Shown here piece by piece: positions 40,210 through 49,488 of a stretch of DNA of 64,000 bases. Source of the stretch: Bowmanella pacifica (GTDB taxonomy: Bacteria > Pseudomonadota > Gammaproteobacteria > Enterobacterales > Alteromonadaceae); the NCBI RefSeq assembly GCF_014645355.1, contig NZ_BMLS01000004.1, positions 186,001 through 250,000 on the forward strand, written 5' to 3'. The position numbers and the translations under genes were made by a program. The notes under the pieces were generated by a model, which was not told where the DNA came from, did not search any database, and worked only from the letters and a program-made list of their open reading frames with translations. Each line of letters opens with the position of its first letter. Position 1 is the first letter of the stretch.

Positions 40210-43200
40210 ATGAACCTGACGTCTCTGGCCTTTACGTACCGGAAAAGCGTGCTGATGGTACTGGCACTACTGCTGGTTAACGGCTTGATGGCCTATTTCA
40301 GTCTGCCAGCCCAGGAAGACCCTACTATTACCATTCGAGAGGCTATTATCAGCACGGCCTATCCCGGCATGGCACCGGAGCGGGTTGAACAGCTCATCAC
40401 CAAACGACTGGAAGAAGAAATCCGCAAAATCCCTGAAGTCAAAAAGCTCACGTCATCTTCCTCCACTGGTCTTTCGATTATTCATGTCAAAATTTATGAC
40501 CGCTATTTCAACCTGGACAATATCTGGCAGGACTTGCGCAATAAGGTGCAGCAGGCCCAGCGCCACTTACCCGACGGCACTTATCCGTCCCAGGTAAATG
40601 ACGAGTTCGGTGATGTGTCTGTGATAACCCTGGCCCTGACCGCCGACGGTTTCGGTATGGGTGAAATGTACGATGTAGCCAAGCATATCCGCGATACTTT
40701 GTATGGTGAGGAAGGCACCAAGAAAGTTGAAATTCTGGGGCATCAGGAAGAGCGGGTTTACTTGCAGGTCTCCAATGCCAGGCTGTCACAACTGGGCATT
40801 TCCCCCAAAGCCTTGATCGCAGAGTTACAGAATCAGAACATTATTAGTCCCGGCGGCCAGGTGGACACCGGGCGCAGCAGCTTTGTTATCGAACCCTCAG
40901 GAAATTTTCGCTCCCTGACGGATATAGCCAATACCCACCTGAGTATTCCCGGCACAGAAGACTACATAGCGCTGACCGATATTGTTGAGATTCAGCGCGG
41001 TTTTATCGACCCGCCCGACAAGCTGGCGTATTTCAACGGCACGCCGGCCATCTTCTTTGCCATTTCCATGTTGCCCGGTTACAACATTCTCGATTACGCC
41101 CCCAAGATGCTGACCCGCATTCAAGCGCTGGAAGCCAGTCTTCCCATAGGTTATCAACTGGATATTGCGACCTACCAGGCTGAACAGGTAGAGAAAACCG
41201 TCCGCGGAGTATCAGTCAACGTATTACAAACCTTGGCAATCGTACTGGTGGTAGTGGTGCTGTTTTTGGGCGTTCGCACCGGGCTTATCGTCGGCACTAT
41301 TGTGCCTTTTGTGATGTTGGTCACCCTGTCGATGATGCAGTTTTCCGGTATTAAGCTGGAACGAATGAGCCTGGCGACCCTAATTATAGCCTTAGGCTTA
41401 CTGGTAGATAACGGTATCGTCATTGCAGAAGACTTCAAACGCAGGTTGGAAGATGGCGTCAACCGCTTTGACGCCATGTGTCAGGGTGGCAAAGAATTGG
41501 CTCTGCCACTGCTGAGCTCATCGGCCACCACGGTGTTTTTCTTTCTGCCCTTGATGCTGGCCGAGCATGTGGCCGGAGAATACACCCGCTCCATCTCGCT
41601 GGTTATTTTGATTACGCTACTTAGTAGCTGGGTATTGGCACTGTGTGTCACGCCCACCCTTTGCTATTTCTTCGTCAAACTGCCCAGCACTGAAACCGCC
41701 ACCAGTAAAAGCAAATGGATGATACGCTACGAGCACTTCCTGCATTGGGTAATGGCGCATAAACTGCTTTTTATGGGCGCTATGTTTGCCCTTCTGGTGT
41801 TATCGGTTATCAGCATGAAACTGGTACCTAAGCAATTTTTCCCCGACTCAGATCGCACTCAAATTCTGGTCAATATCGATTTACCCAAAGGCACATCATC
41901 ACGGGAAACCGACCGCCAGATGCGGGACATTTTTCGTTGGTTGGAACAAGACCAATATCAGGCCGTGATTGACAGTTACTCCGGTTACGTGGGCTTCAGC
42001 GGGCCAAGATTTGTGCTTTCTTTGAATCCCGAAGATCCGGCAGAAAACAAAGGTTTTATTGTTCTCAATGTGCATGAAGGCGTGGATTTGTCGGCCCTTT
42101 CCCTTGAGCTGGATAACGCCTTGGAAATGACCTTCCCCAATGTGTCAGCCAGGGTCAAGAAAATGTTCCTAGGCCCATCAGACTCCAGCATTATTAAGAT
42201 TCAGGTTAAAGGCCCGGATGAAAATATTATCTACGCCAAGGCCCAGCAAATCATGGCCTTACTGAGTGATATCCCCAACACCATAGATGTGCGCAGTAAC
42301 TGGGAAAACCGCATTGTTAAAATTGAAGTGCAAGTGGACCAACATCGTGCCCGGCGGGCAGGCTTAACCTCCAGCGATATAGCCACCGCCTTACAGGGGT
42401 ATTTTTCCGGTGCGGTGATCACTGAATTCCGTGAAGGTGACGACATCATTCCGGTGATGCTGCGGGCTGCCGACGCTGAGCGCAGCAACCTGGACAGACT
42501 ACGCACCCTGAATGTGTATTCGGAGCAAACCGGTCTGGCCGTTCCCTTGTTTCAGGTCGCTAATTTTGCACCGGTTAATCAATACTCCATTATTCACCGT
42601 GAAGACATGTTCCGCACCGTCAGCATTGAAGCCCGCAATGTGCGTATGGCGGCAGAAGATCTCAAGCGCATCGTAGATCCGCAATTGCAGGCATTAGCCG
42701 CGGATCTGCCGATGAATCACTATATTGAGTATGACGGCGTAATTACCGAATCGGCTGCCGCGCAAAAGGCCCTGAGCGCCAGCATGCCTATGGTACTGGG
42801 CCTAATCCTGATCTTACTGGTTGCTCAGTTTAATTCTTTCCGCCGTCCCTTGGTCATTGTGCTGACCATTCCGCTGGCCTTTATAGGTGCTGTGATAGGT
42901 TTGTTTGTCACTCAGGCGCCTTTTGGCTTTATGGTTTCTTTGGGGCTTTACAGCCTGGCGGGCATTATTATCAACAATGCTATTGTACTGATTGATCGAA
43001 TAGAGATTGAAAAAGCCGAGGGGAAAACCCCTTACCAGGCCATTGTCGATGCCAGCCTGACCCGTCTGCGTCCCATTGCCATGACCACAATAACCACCAT
43101 AATGGGCTTGTTGCCGCTGATCATCGGCAAGGATCCGTTGTTCCACGGTATGGCCAGTGTAATTGCATTTGGGTTGGGGATTGGCACCATTTTAACCTTG

Positions 43201-43260
43201 GGGGTGGTGCCAGTGTTGTATGCCGCCTTTTTCAAGGTGCGCCAGCCAGATGCGGCTTAA
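40210..43260 (+). CDS. RND efflux transporter permease
   Basis: A 1016-residue proton-driven inner-membrane pump of the AcrB/HAE1 superfamily with twelve predicted helices and two large periplasmic loops. N-terminal YRKSVLMVLALLLVNGLMAY, helix 4 GLLVDNGIVIAEDFKRR and C-terminal LIDRIEIEKAEGKTPYQAIV are characteristic. In helix 4 AcrB has two Asp (DD); here it reads DN, so one of the proton-relay acids is replaced, as in some RND subfamilies. The substrate is not predictable. It overlaps the convergent ureohydrolase gene by four bases. Confidence 0.93.
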   Translation: MNLTSLAFTYRKSVLMVLALLLVNGLMAYFSLPAQEDPTITIREAIISTAYPGMAPERVEQLITKRLEEEIRKIPEVKKLTSSSSTGLSIIHVKIYDRYFNLDNIWQDLRNKVQQAQRHLPDGTYPSQVNDEFGDVSVITLALTADGFGMGEMYDVAKHIRDTLYGEEGTKKVEILGHQEERVYLQVSNARLSQLGISPKALIAELQNQNIISPGGQVDTGRSSFVIEPSGNFRSLTDIANTHLSIPGTEDYIALTDIVEIQRGFIDPPDKLAYFNGTPAIFFAISMLPGYNILDYAPKMLTRIQALEASLPIGYQLDIATYQAEQVEKTVRGVSVNVLQTLAIVLVVVVLFLGVRTGLIVGTIVPFVMLVTLSMMQFSGIKLERMSLATLIIALGLLVDNGIVIAEDFKRRLEDGVNRFDAMCQGGKELALPLLSSSATTVFFFLPLMLAEHVAGEYTRSISLVILITLLSSWVLALCVTPTLCYFFVKLPSTETATSKSKWMIRYEHFLHWVMAHKLLFMGAMFALLVLSVISMKLVPKQFFPDSDRTQILVNIDLPKGTSSRETDRQMRDIFRWLEQDQYQAVIDSYSGYVGFSGPRFVLSLNPEDPAENKGFIVLNVHEGVDLSALSLELDNALEMTFPNVSARVKKMFLGPSDSSIIKIQVKGPDENIIYAKAQQIMALLSDIPNTIDVRSNWENRIVKIEVQVDQHRARRAGLTSSDIATALQGYFSGAVITEFREGDDIIPVMLRAADAERSNLDRLRTLNVYSEQTGLAVPLFQVANFAPVNQYSIIHREDMFRTVSIEARNVRMAAEDLKRIVDPQLQALAADLPMNHYIEYDGVITESAAAQKALSASMPMVLGLILILLVAQFNSFRRPLVIVLTIPLAFIGAVIGLFVTQAPFGFMVSLGLYSLAGIIINNAIVLIDRIEIEKAEGKTPYQAIVDASLTRLRPIAMTTITTIMGLLPLIIGKDPLFHGMASVIAFGLGIGTILTLGVVPVLYAAFFKVRQPDAA

Positions 43261-44270
43261 GCGCGATACCTGGCCTTGATAAACGCACTCACGAGTTCGC
43301 TTAGTGCCTGACCAACCACCCGGTTACCAGCCTCTAAGCCTGCTGGGTGGCGCACTGGCGCCCCTTCGGCCAAATGCAGGTACTGCACGCGGGGTAATAA
43401 CGCCAGTCGGTGAACATAATACAGCGCATCATCCAACGACATGCCAGCAAAGGTTACCGCACTGGTTGGCAATTCACTGACCGCGTCCAGATCCAACTCT
43501 AAACCCAGAGGCTGCCCGGACGCTTGCAAGTAGTCACCCGCTCTGGACAGGGCCTGCTCAATACTCAACTCCCGTCGCCAGCGTAATTGCTGAATGCTGA
43601 ACCAGGGGAATCCGGCCTGCTCCAATGCCTCCAGGGCATCATGGGAGTTTTTCTGTTCATGCAGACCAAGCACGGTGTAATGGGACAGATAGCCTTGTTG
43701 ATATGCATATCTAAAGGGATTGCCACTGTGCCGGCCTTCCATACTGCGAAAATCACTGTGAGGGTCAAGATTGGCCACCGCCAGAGGCTCGCCACGACAT
43801 TCGCTGCACGCCCGAATCAGACCGTAAGCGTTATTGTGACCACCACCGATCAGAATAGGAATTAGGCCGGCGGCAAAAATTGGCTTAAGGGCATTCACCA
43901 GACGCTGATCCAGTGCTTCACACTGCGCTCTTAATGTTGACAGCTCAGTGCCTGCAGATAAATCGTCACAGTTCAGCTCGCCAACCAACAGGATGTCATC
44001 CCCAGGCAGGAAGCTATTGGCCTGGAGATTCAGGAATATGGGTAAAAACGCCTGCCAACCTTGATGGGCACCGCCTTTACCACAATTGGCCAGTGGCCCG
44101 ACTTGCTCAGGCACGCCCATCACAGCAAAACGACAGCCTGCGGCTTTGGCCTGTGCATAGTCGCTAAACCCATCCATGCTGAGCACCACTTGGCCGAGCT
44201 TGGTTTCTGCCGGCCGGGTATTTGTCAGCTGATGCAACTGGGCAGCATTAAGGAAGCGAACCGCATCCAT
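43257..44270 (-). CDS. Formimidoylglutamase-like ureohydrolase (HutG-like)
   Basis: A 337-residue member of the arginase/agmatinase/formiminoglutamase family. The manganese ligands are present in divergent but readable motifs: His in LIGGGHNNAYGLI, Asp-x-His-x-Asp in VANLDPHSDFRSMEGR, and Asp-x-Asp in GLELDLDAVSELPTS. The hut genes in this window lack an adjacent HutG, so conversion of formiminoglutamate to glutamate and formamide is the likely role; arginase or agmatinase activity cannot be excluded. It is six bases after rraA on the same strand and shares a transcript with it. Confidence 0.78.
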   Translation of the reverse strand: MDAVRFLNAAQLHQLTNTRPAETKLGQVVLSMDGFSDYAQAKAAGCRFAVMGVPEQVGPLANCGKGGAHQGWQAFLPIFLNLQANSFLPGDDILLVGELNCDDLSAGTELSTLRAQCEALDQRLVNALKPIFAAGLIPILIGGGHNNAYGLIRACSECRGEPLAVANLDPHSDFRSMEGRHSGNPFRYAYQQGYLSHYTVLGLHEQKNSHDALEALEQAGFPWFSIQQLRWRRELSIEQALSRAGDYLQASGQPLGLELDLDAVSELPTSAVTFAGMSLDDALYYVHRLALLPRVQYLHLAEGAPVRHPAGLEAGNRVVGQALSELVSAFIKARYRA

Positions 44271-44276
44271 AACGGA

Positions 44277-44762
44277 TTATTCTATGTCCAGCGGCTCGGG
44301 AGAAAGGATAATACCGGTGCTATCAGCATAGAGGTGATCTTCGGGTAAGAAAGTCACGCCACCAAAATTCACCGCAATGTCCACTTCACCTATTTGCTCG
44401 TATTCGGCAGACACAGGAATAGATGCCAGCGCATGTACACCGATATCCATATCTTCCAGGGTATCAACATCACGCACACTGCCATAACAAACAATGCCTT
44501 CCCATTCGTTCTCAATGGCTAACTGGGCGGTATTGGCATCAAGCAAGGCACGGCGCAGCGAACCGCCACCGTCCACCAGCAAGACTTTACCTTTGCCGGG
44601 TTGTTGCAGGACTTTTTCAATCAGTCCTTTGTCCTCGAAACACTTAATAGTGGTAATGGCTCCGCCATACGAACGGCGACCACCGTAGTTAACGAACATG
44701 GGTTCAACTACGTCGACATTATCGGCGAACAGGTCACATAGCTCTGAAGTGTTATAATCCAT
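44277..44762 (-). CDS. rraA: Ribonuclease E inhibitor RraA
   Basis: RraA binds RNase E and lowers its activity. The 161 residues match the E. coli length. Conserved parts are [78 protein letters not shown] and [19 protein letters not shown]. It is the first gene of a unit with the HutG-like gene. Confidence 0.95.
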   Translation of the reverse strand: MDYNTSELCDLFADNVDVVEPMFVNYGGRRSYGGAITTIKCFEDKGLIEKVLQQPGKGKVLLVDGGGSLRRALLDANTAQLAIENEWEGIVCYGSVRDVDTLEDMDIGVHALASIPVSAEYEQIGEVDIAVNFGGVTFLPEDHLYADSTGIILSPEPLDIE

Positions 44763-44987
44763 GAGGGTTCCATCTGCATTGAGTGGGTTGCAGCCCAGTA
44801 TACTAAGACTGTTTCGGGGCTGTCCATCCGAAAGCGGCAGGTTGACTAAGCAGATATCAGAAACTTGCTTTGAGGATGATTTACACGCATAAACAGCTGC
44901 TTATGTCATCAAGTCTTCTTACAATTGTCACCGTCTATTCACATAGGCTTCTTAGGATTGGCTGGCAACTGAGCAAGGTTTATGGTT

Positions 44988-45500
44988 ATGAACTTATTTG
45001 CCCGCGCTGACACACAACTTTTCTACTGGCTGTTCAACAAAACCGCCGGAAGAAACTGTGCACCGATTCGCTGGATATCCCGCACCGGTGACGGGCACCT
45101 CTACCTGATATTGGGCTTGATACTGTGGTTTTTTGAGCCAACCCACGGTGATTTATTTTTGTATACAGCCTTACTGGCTTATGCGCTGGAGCTGCCCATT
45201 TATGTGGTGCTGAAAAAGTTGTTTAAACGCACCCGTCCTTGCGACTTATTGCGGAACTTTAACGCCCATATTTCACCTTCAGACAAGTTCAGTTTGCCTT
45301 CCGGTCACACCGCTGCCGCCTTTCTGATGGCCTCGTTGATTGCCCACTACTACCCGGTATTTGCATTGCCGGTCTATGCCTGGGCAGCGACCATTGGCCT
45401 GTCCAGGGTACTGTTGGGGGTGCATTATCCCAGCGACATTCTGGCTGGGATCTGCTTGGGCATGACCATTTCTGTGTTTAGCTTATCTTTGTTAGCCTAA
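44988..45500 (+). CDS. PAP2-family phosphatase
   Basis: A 170-residue membrane phosphatase of the PAP2 superfamily, with about five helices. The three signature segments are KKLFKRTRPCD (K-x6-RP), LPSGHTAAAF (PSGH) and SRVLLGVHYPSDILAG (SR-x5-H-x3-D), so the catalytic residues are present. It could act on phosphatidic acid or undecaprenyl pyrophosphate. AAGG precedes two in-frame ATGs (44982 and 44988); I take the second. About 220 bases upstream to rraA hold no gene. Confidence 0.88.
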   Translation: MNLFARADTQLFYWLFNKTAGRNCAPIRWISRTGDGHLYLILGLILWFFEPTHGDLFLYTALLAYALELPIYVVLKKLFKRTRPCDLLRNFNAHISPSDKFSLPSGHTAAAFLMASLIAHYYPVFALPVYAWAATIGLSRVLLGVHYPSDILAGICLGMTISVFSLSLLA

Positions 45501-45600
45501 CCCCCATTCACGCTGTTTTGCGAATTAGCCTGCTTATGAAATTACTGCTCACCCACAATCTATCCCTTGGTTTACTGCCATCTGGGAAAAGGAAGTTAGC

Positions 45601-46701
45601 ATGAAGATACTCTACGGGGTGCAAGGCACAGGTAACGGACATACCACCAGAGCCAGAGTGATGGCCAAGGCCTTTAATCTGCGAGACGACGTGCAAGTGG
45701 ATTATCTGTTCTCCGGCCGAGAACAAAGTCGTTATTTTGATATGCAGGTATTTGGACAATATCAGACCCGCGCCGGATTCACCTTTGTGCATCACAATGG
45801 TGCGGTTGATATCTGGCGAACCATCAAGGCATTCCGACCTGTCCGTTTTATCCGAGATGTTATGTCATTGGATTTGCAGGGCTACGATTTAGTCATCAAC
45901 GACTTTGAGCCCATCAGCGCCTGGGCGGCACGACGCCAGAAGGTACCCTGTATTTCTATCAGCCACCAGGACGCCTTTCGCTACAATATTCCCAAACAGG
46001 GCGATAACTGGATGAATCGGCAGGTACTCAACTACTTCGCACCCTCTGATGTTCAGCTAGGCGTGCACTGGCATCACTTCGGCCATGCCATTATGCCGCC
46101 CTTTATTGAAGACGAATATATCCCTGACTCTGGCGCTGAACATGTGCTGGTCTACCTACCTTTTGAGTCGTTGCAGGATATCGCGCAGCTTCTGGACCCT
46201 CTGAGCGAGGTGAATTTTGTGTGTTTTCACCCGGATTTAAAGGAAAACACTGACCAGGGACATATCAAATGGCGGCGCACCAGCAAGGAAGGCTTTCATC
46301 AGGCCTTGCGGGTAGCCAGCGGCGTGATCGCGAATGGCGGTTTTGAATTGTCCAGCGAATGCCTGAAACTGGGCAAAAAGTTGTTGCTCAAGCCCTTGCA
46401 TGGCCAGTTTGAACAGCTATCGAACATTCTCACTCTGGAACAGCTGGGTTTATGCCAAAGCATGTCGAGTCTGGATGTGGAAGAAGTGGAAACCTGGCTG
46501 GAATTGCCCCCCGCCGAGCCAATCGCCTTTCCCAGCGATCCACAATTGCTGGTTGATTGGTTACTTGCGGGTCAGTGGCAGGACACACATTCAATCTGTA
46601 GCCAGTTGTGGCAACAGGTTAGTTTTCCAGAGCGCCTGCAACAGCGGTTAAATGCTTACCAGGCAGCGCCATCGACAAAAATGTCGAGAACCTTTAGCTG
46701 A
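45601..46701 (+). CDS. MJ1255/VC2487-family glycosyltransferase
   Basis: A 366-residue protein of a GT-B-like family known from MJ1255 and VC2487. The N-terminus MKILYGVQGTGNGHTTRARV, middle NDFEPISAWAARRQKVPCIS and SISHQDAFRY, and C-terminal GVIANGGFELSSECLKLGKK (nucleotide-sugar binding region) are characteristic. No signal peptide. Donor and acceptor are not known. GGAAGTTAGC precedes the ATG. It lies about 100 bases after the PAP2 gene, and both could take part in lipid or envelope glycan metabolism; this is speculative. Confidence 0.82.
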   Translation: MKILYGVQGTGNGHTTRARVMAKAFNLRDDVQVDYLFSGREQSRYFDMQVFGQYQTRAGFTFVHHNGAVDIWRTIKAFRPVRFIRDVMSLDLQGYDLVINDFEPISAWAARRQKVPCISISHQDAFRYNIPKQGDNWMNRQVLNYFAPSDVQLGVHWHHFGHAIMPPFIEDEYIPDSGAEHVLVYLPFESLQDIAQLLDPLSEVNFVCFHPDLKENTDQGHIKWRRTSKEGFHQALRVASGVIANGGFELSSECLKLGKKLLLKPLHGQFEQLSNILTLEQLGLCQSMSSLDVEEVETWLELPPAEPIAFPSDPQLLVDWLLAGQWQDTHSICSQLWQQVSFPERLQQRLNAYQAAPSTKMSRTFS

Positions 46702-46704
46702 GGG

Positions 46705-47730
46705 CTACAACACCCGTGGTTCAAAGTCCTCGATAAAGGCATCAACAATCTCGCCGGCCTGGTCAATCAGAGCCGGGTCGAACTTGGCCACATGGAATAA
46801 GGCTTCCCCTTCATTGGCAATAGGGATATTCGACATACCGATAATCACGCCATCATGGGGTGAACGTATTGCCACTTCGTTGTCACCATAAGGGTTAGTG
46901 GAATAGGCCAGCACCTGATTTTTACTGACCAGTTCGCCCAGCCTTACCTTGCTGATAATCAGGCCATCCATTTCGTTACGCACCCACTGACTGCTGTTGC
47001 CCACCATAGGCTCAAACTTTCTGCGACTGCCCCGGCGAATGGACATCCCCAGATACTTCATCACATTGAGAATGCCATTTAGCCCGGTACGAATAGAGGC
47101 TTCATCAAAGCGCAGTGCTTCGCCAGCCTCATACAGAATGGAGTGAACCCCTAAATCCGAGGCACAAGAACGCAGCGAGCCATCTCTTTCCTTGGCATGC
47201 AAAATCAAGGGCGCATGGAATTCTTCAGCCATTTCCAATGCTACCGGGTCCTGTATATCGGTTCGCACCTGCGGCAAGTTACTGCGGTGAATGGCACCGG
47301 TATGCAAATCAATCAGGTGGGTCGCTCGCTGTAGCAATTGACTGTAAAACAAATGGGCCAGGCGGCTGCCCAGCGCACCGCGCTGAGAGCCGGGAAAACA
47401 GCGATTGAGATCCCGCCTGTCGGGCAAATAGCGGGTTTGCTGGATAAACCCAAAGACATTAACAATAGGCACCACCATCAAGGTACCACTGAGACGCTTG
47501 GGATTAACCTTTTTAATCAAACGACGGCAGATATCGATGCCATTTAGCTCATCACCGTGAATCGCAGCGCAGACCAACAACGTCGGCCCAGGTTTGACCC
47601 CGTGTAACACTTCCACATGCAGATCCATTGGCGTGTCATTGTACAAACGGGCGGCCGGTAGTTTAATCGCGCGCTGTGTTCCGGCAGGAATTCGCTGTTC
47701 GGCCAGCTCAAAGGCTGCCTGTCTTGCCAT
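46705..47730 (-). CDS. Succinylglutamate desuccinylase/aspartoacylase-family protein
   Basis: A 341-residue zinc hydrolase of the AstE/AspA branch of the M14 carboxypeptidase fold. The zinc ligands are His and Glu in CAAIHGDELNGIDICRRL and His in LIDLHTGAIHRSNLPQVR; a catalytic Glu is expected in ILYEAGEALRFDE. The C-terminal part (GLIISKVRLGELVSKNQVLA, IRSPHDGVIIGMSN) looks like a lipoyl-type beta domain. Its start overlaps the rimK stop by one base (TAATG), so it is translated with rimK. It is not with other arginine-catabolism (ast) genes, so a role linked to RimK products is more likely than AstE function. Confidence 0.85.
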   Translation of the reverse strand: MARQAAFELAEQRIPAGTQRAIKLPAARLYNDTPMDLHVEVLHGVKPGPTLLVCAAIHGDELNGIDICRRLIKKVNPKRLSGTLMVVPIVNVFGFIQQTRYLPDRRDLNRCFPGSQRGALGSRLAHLFYSQLLQRATHLIDLHTGAIHRSNLPQVRTDIQDPVALEMAEEFHAPLILHAKERDGSLRSCASDLGVHSILYEAGEALRFDEASIRTGLNGILNVMKYLGMSIRRGSRRKFEPMVGNSSQWVRNEMDGLIISKVRLGELVSKNQVLAYSTNPYGDNEVAIRSPHDGVIIGMSNIPIANEGEALFHVAKFDPALIDQAGEIVDAFIEDFEPRVL

Positions 47731-48635
47731 TAACCCTTACCCCGGGTACGGGTGCTGTGCGCCTTGGCGTTCTTTTCGATAAACTCAATAATCTTGTCTG
47801 CAACGTTCTTACCCGTTGCACTTTCAATGCCTTCCAGACCCGGTGAGGAGTTCACTTCCATCACCACAGGGCCGTGATTGGAGCGCAAAATATCCACACC
47901 CGCCACGTTCAAGCCCATAGTTCGGGCAGCGCGAACCGCAGTACTGCGTTCCTCGGGAGTCAAACGAATAATGGAGGCACTGCCGCCCCGATGCAGATTA
48001 GAGCGAAACTCACCCGGCTTAGCCTGGCGCTTCATCGCCGCGATGACCTTGTCGCCAATCACAAAACAGCGAATGTCCGCCCCGCCGGCTTCTTTAATAT
48101 ACTCCTGCACCATAATATCGGCTTTGAGGCCCATAAAGGCTTCAATAACACTCTCGGCCGCTTTGCGGGTCTCGGCCAGCACCACACCAATCCCCTGGGT
48201 GCCTTCCAGCAGCTTGATCACTAACGGCGCACCGCCGACCATTTCGATCAGATCCGGAATATTGCTAGCCTGATTGGCAAAGCCGGTAATAGGCAGACCA
48301 ATGCCTTTACGAGACAACAGCTGCAAAGACCTGAGCTTGTCGCGACTGCGGCTGATAGCGACAGATTCGTTGACTGGGTAAACCCCCATCATTTCAAACT
48401 GGCGCAATACGGCCGTACCATAAAAGGTAATCGAGGCACCAATACGAGGGATGATGGCATCAAACTCGGGAAGCTCCTTGCCTTTGATATGCACGGAGGA
48501 ACTCTGCATATTGATGTTCATATAACATTTCAGGGGGTCAATAACATGCACTTCGTGCCCCCTGGCCTCACCGGCTTCTTTTAAGCGCCTGGTGGAATAC
48601 AGACTGTTGTTACGCGAAAGAACAGCGATTCTCAT
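47730..48635 (-). CDS. rimK: RimK, ribosomal protein S6 glutamate ligase family
   Basis: An ATP-grasp ligase which in E. coli adds glutamates to the C-terminus of ribosomal protein S6. The 301 residues, starting at [18 protein letters not shown], match E. coli RimK closely. ATP-grasp features include [40 protein letters not shown] and [17 protein letters not shown]. An ORF extension to 48719 lacks family match and is left out; the ATG is preceded by AAGG at nine bases. It forms an operon with the downstream deacylase and probably with the upstream RimB-like gene 180 bases away. Confidence 0.92.
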   Translation of the reverse strand: MRIAVLSRNNSLYSTRRLKEAGEARGHEVHVIDPLKCYMNINMQSSSVHIKGKELPEFDAIIPRIGASITFYGTAVLRQFEMMGVYPVNESVAISRSRDKLRSLQLLSRKGIGLPITGFANQASNIPDLIEMVGGAPLVIKLLEGTQGIGVVLAETRKAAESVIEAFMGLKADIMVQEYIKEAGGADIRCFVIGDKVIAAMKRQAKPGEFRSNLHRGGSASIIRLTPEERSTAVRAARTMGLNVAGVDILRSNHGPVVMEVNSSPGLEGIESATGKNVADKIIEFIEKNAKAHSTRTRGKG

Positions 48636-48814
48636 GGTACGAAACCTTGTAAAAGTAACTATGATCCGTACCTGCGCATCGTCACAGGTGCGGAACCTTA
48701 AATGCTGATTTAATCCCAATCACCAGGAACAGGGGCTGCACCCGACAGAGGCTCAGTGTGGCAGCCGCGAGTTCCTTTTTCAAATGAATGAGATGATGTT
48801 CCTTATGATGATCT

Positions 48815-49243
48815 TCAGCTATCTGGCTGGCCGAGCAGATACGATGCCTGGGGATCAACCAAGAATCGTGCGCACATGGCTTGTCGCCCCAACAGCATGC
48901 GAAACCGCATGGAATCGCGGTTAGTCAGCGTCAGCTCAATTGGAAAACGCTGTCCCGCCATTTCCAACTCGGTCTCGACCACAAAGCGCTCTTCTTCATG
49001 GCCGCCTGAGTCGCGTACCTTGCGCCTGTCTAGCAGCCTGGCTTCGCAGACATGCTCTATCTCATTATTGTCCTGAACAGGGTGCAAATGGATACGAACC
49101 CAGGTTTCGCCATCCCGCTCAAAAGGTTCTAATGCGAAGGCATGCAGACAAGACGTTTTAGCGCCAGTGTCGACTTTCATTTTAATCTGCTCGATGCCCA
49201 GTTGGGGTAAACCGCCCCACTCCCTCCAGCCTAGTGTAATCAT
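48815..49243 (-). CDS. RimB-like retropepsin-fold protease (PF05618)
   Basis: A 142-residue protein of the family named ATP-dependent zinc protease/RimB, a retropepsin-like fold. The active-site Asp is in IKMKVDTGAKTSCLHA. LTLTNRDSMRFRMLLGRQAM is the second conserved block (LLGR). In Pseudomonas the rim locus includes a RimB protein of this family that trims or is stimulated by glutamylated S6; that role is inferred here from sequence and from lying directly upstream of rimK. Confidence 0.85.
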   Translation of the reverse strand: MITLGWREWGGLPQLGIEQIKMKVDTGAKTSCLHAFALEPFERDGETWVRIHLHPVQDNNEIEHVCEARLLDRRKVRDSGGHEEERFVVETELEMAGQRFPIELTLTNRDSMRFRMLLGRQAMCARFLVDPQASYLLGQPDS

Positions 49244-49488
49244 GTGTTTATCCTGGATTTAAGCCAAAGGCTTTGTGCTTGCTTAAATTGTGCTGCGATA
49301 TAGCACGATTGGCAAAAGTTTCCAAAAGAAAATACATTTTCAAGACGAATTAAACGGGCCATGAGACCTTTGCGCTGTATTTGCCAAAAAATTGGTCTAT
49401 CATGCCAGCTAGCAGCCATAGCCGGGGGCGATGGGGCATCAGCCCAAGGGACAAACATCGTCAGAACAAGGATTTTCAGGAGAAGCCT

